A stretch of 6,799 nucleotides of DNA from the NCBI GenBank assembly GCA_947038135.1, contig CAMQVM010000083.1, positions 1-6,799 of the forward strand. Direction: 5' to 3'. The notes under the pieces were generated by a model. The model had not been told where the DNA came from. It made no database searches and was given only the letters and a program-made list of their open reading frames with translations. Position 1 is the stretch's first letter. Every line of letters begins with the position of its first letter. The position numbers and the translations under genes were made by a program. Source of the DNA: an uncultured Rikenellaceae bacterium. GTDB taxonomy: Bacteria > Bacteroidota > Bacteroidia > Bacteroidales > Rikenellaceae. Below are positions 6,665-6,799 of the stretch, piece after piece.

Positions 6665-6799
6665 GGCGCGAGGATTTTGAGGCGAGAGGAAGCATATTTT
6701 CTAAATTTTCAGGACTCACGCCCTGCGGGCGCTCAGACATCTGAAAATTCTTAACGAAAATATACTCCCTCTCTTATTCCCTCAAAATCCTAAGGCGCC
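6665..6799. repeat. Long nested palindromic element reaching the right edge
   Basis: About 135 nt can fold into one long interrupted stem. From outside inwards, matching arms are GGCGC (6665-6669) with GCGCC (6795-6799); AGGATTTTGAG (6671-6681) with its exact complement at 6781-6791; GAGAGG (6684-6689) with CCTCTC (6768-6773); ATATTTTC (6694-6701) with GAAAATAT (6756-6763); AATTTTCAG (6704-6712) with CTGAAAATT (6741-6749); and CGCCC (6719-6723) with GGGCG (6727-6731) around a TGC loop. The arms keep their order and nearly equal spacing, which chance would not give. It resembles a REP-like or MITE-like intergenic palindrome. No transposase is visible, and the element may continue past the edge. 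Confidence 0.8.

Noticed and set aside
6572..6754. 60-codon open frame on the plus strand at the right end
   Set aside because: It runs through the AT hairpin and the left half of the palindrome, has biased composition from the T/A runs, and resembles no family I know. The DNA structure explains the sequence better than a protein.
1..6799. CRISPR array, tRNA/rRNA genes, insertion sequence or phage genes
   Set aside because: No regularly spaced direct repeats, tRNA-like cloverleaf, rRNA signature, transposase, integrase or phage motif was found on either strand.

Overview
The window looks like a chromosomal segment from an AT-rich member of the Bacteroidota, most likely order Bacteroidales. 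The evidence is a DPP III of the bacterial type with an HECLGH zinc motif, as in the Bacteroides enzyme; a typical Bacteroidota RsgA; promoter-like boxes of the Bacteroides TAnnTTTG type; no clear Shine-Dalgarno sequences; and heavy use of ATA for isoleucine. No phage, plasmid, CRISPR, rRNA or tRNA signal was found.

There are two divergent gene groups. To the left, on the minus strand, a dipeptidyl peptidase III-like M49 metallopeptidase (1752-3785) comes first. It is followed 12 nt later by an MsbA-like ABC exporter with fused membrane and ATPase domains (1-1739), whose last few dozen residues lie beyond the left edge. Neither gene has an in-frame ATG at its expected start, and both appear to begin at TTG. 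To the right, on the plus strand, three closely packed genes follow: a 399-residue GNAT-like protein of unknown substrate (3825-5024), a CvpA-family four-helix membrane protein (5031-5588), and the ribosome-assembly GTPase RsgA (5548-6492). The last two overlap by 41 nt.

The two groups share a very short divergent region near 3786-3824. Two oppositely directed -7-like boxes lie there 3 nt apart, so polymerase binding for the two groups may be mutually exclusive. The 307 nt after rsgA contain no convincing gene. They hold an AT-only hairpin (6630-6654) and then a long nested palindrome reaching the right edge (6665-6799), which looks like a dispersed palindromic intergenic repeat.

The genes are mostly housekeeping: peptide breakdown, envelope or lipid export, and ribosome maturation. 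No clearly new defence or biosynthetic system is visible. The points most worth a second look are the terminal palindrome, the face-to-face promoters, the unusual start of the DPP III gene, and the uncharacterised GNAT-like protein linked to CvpA and RsgA.
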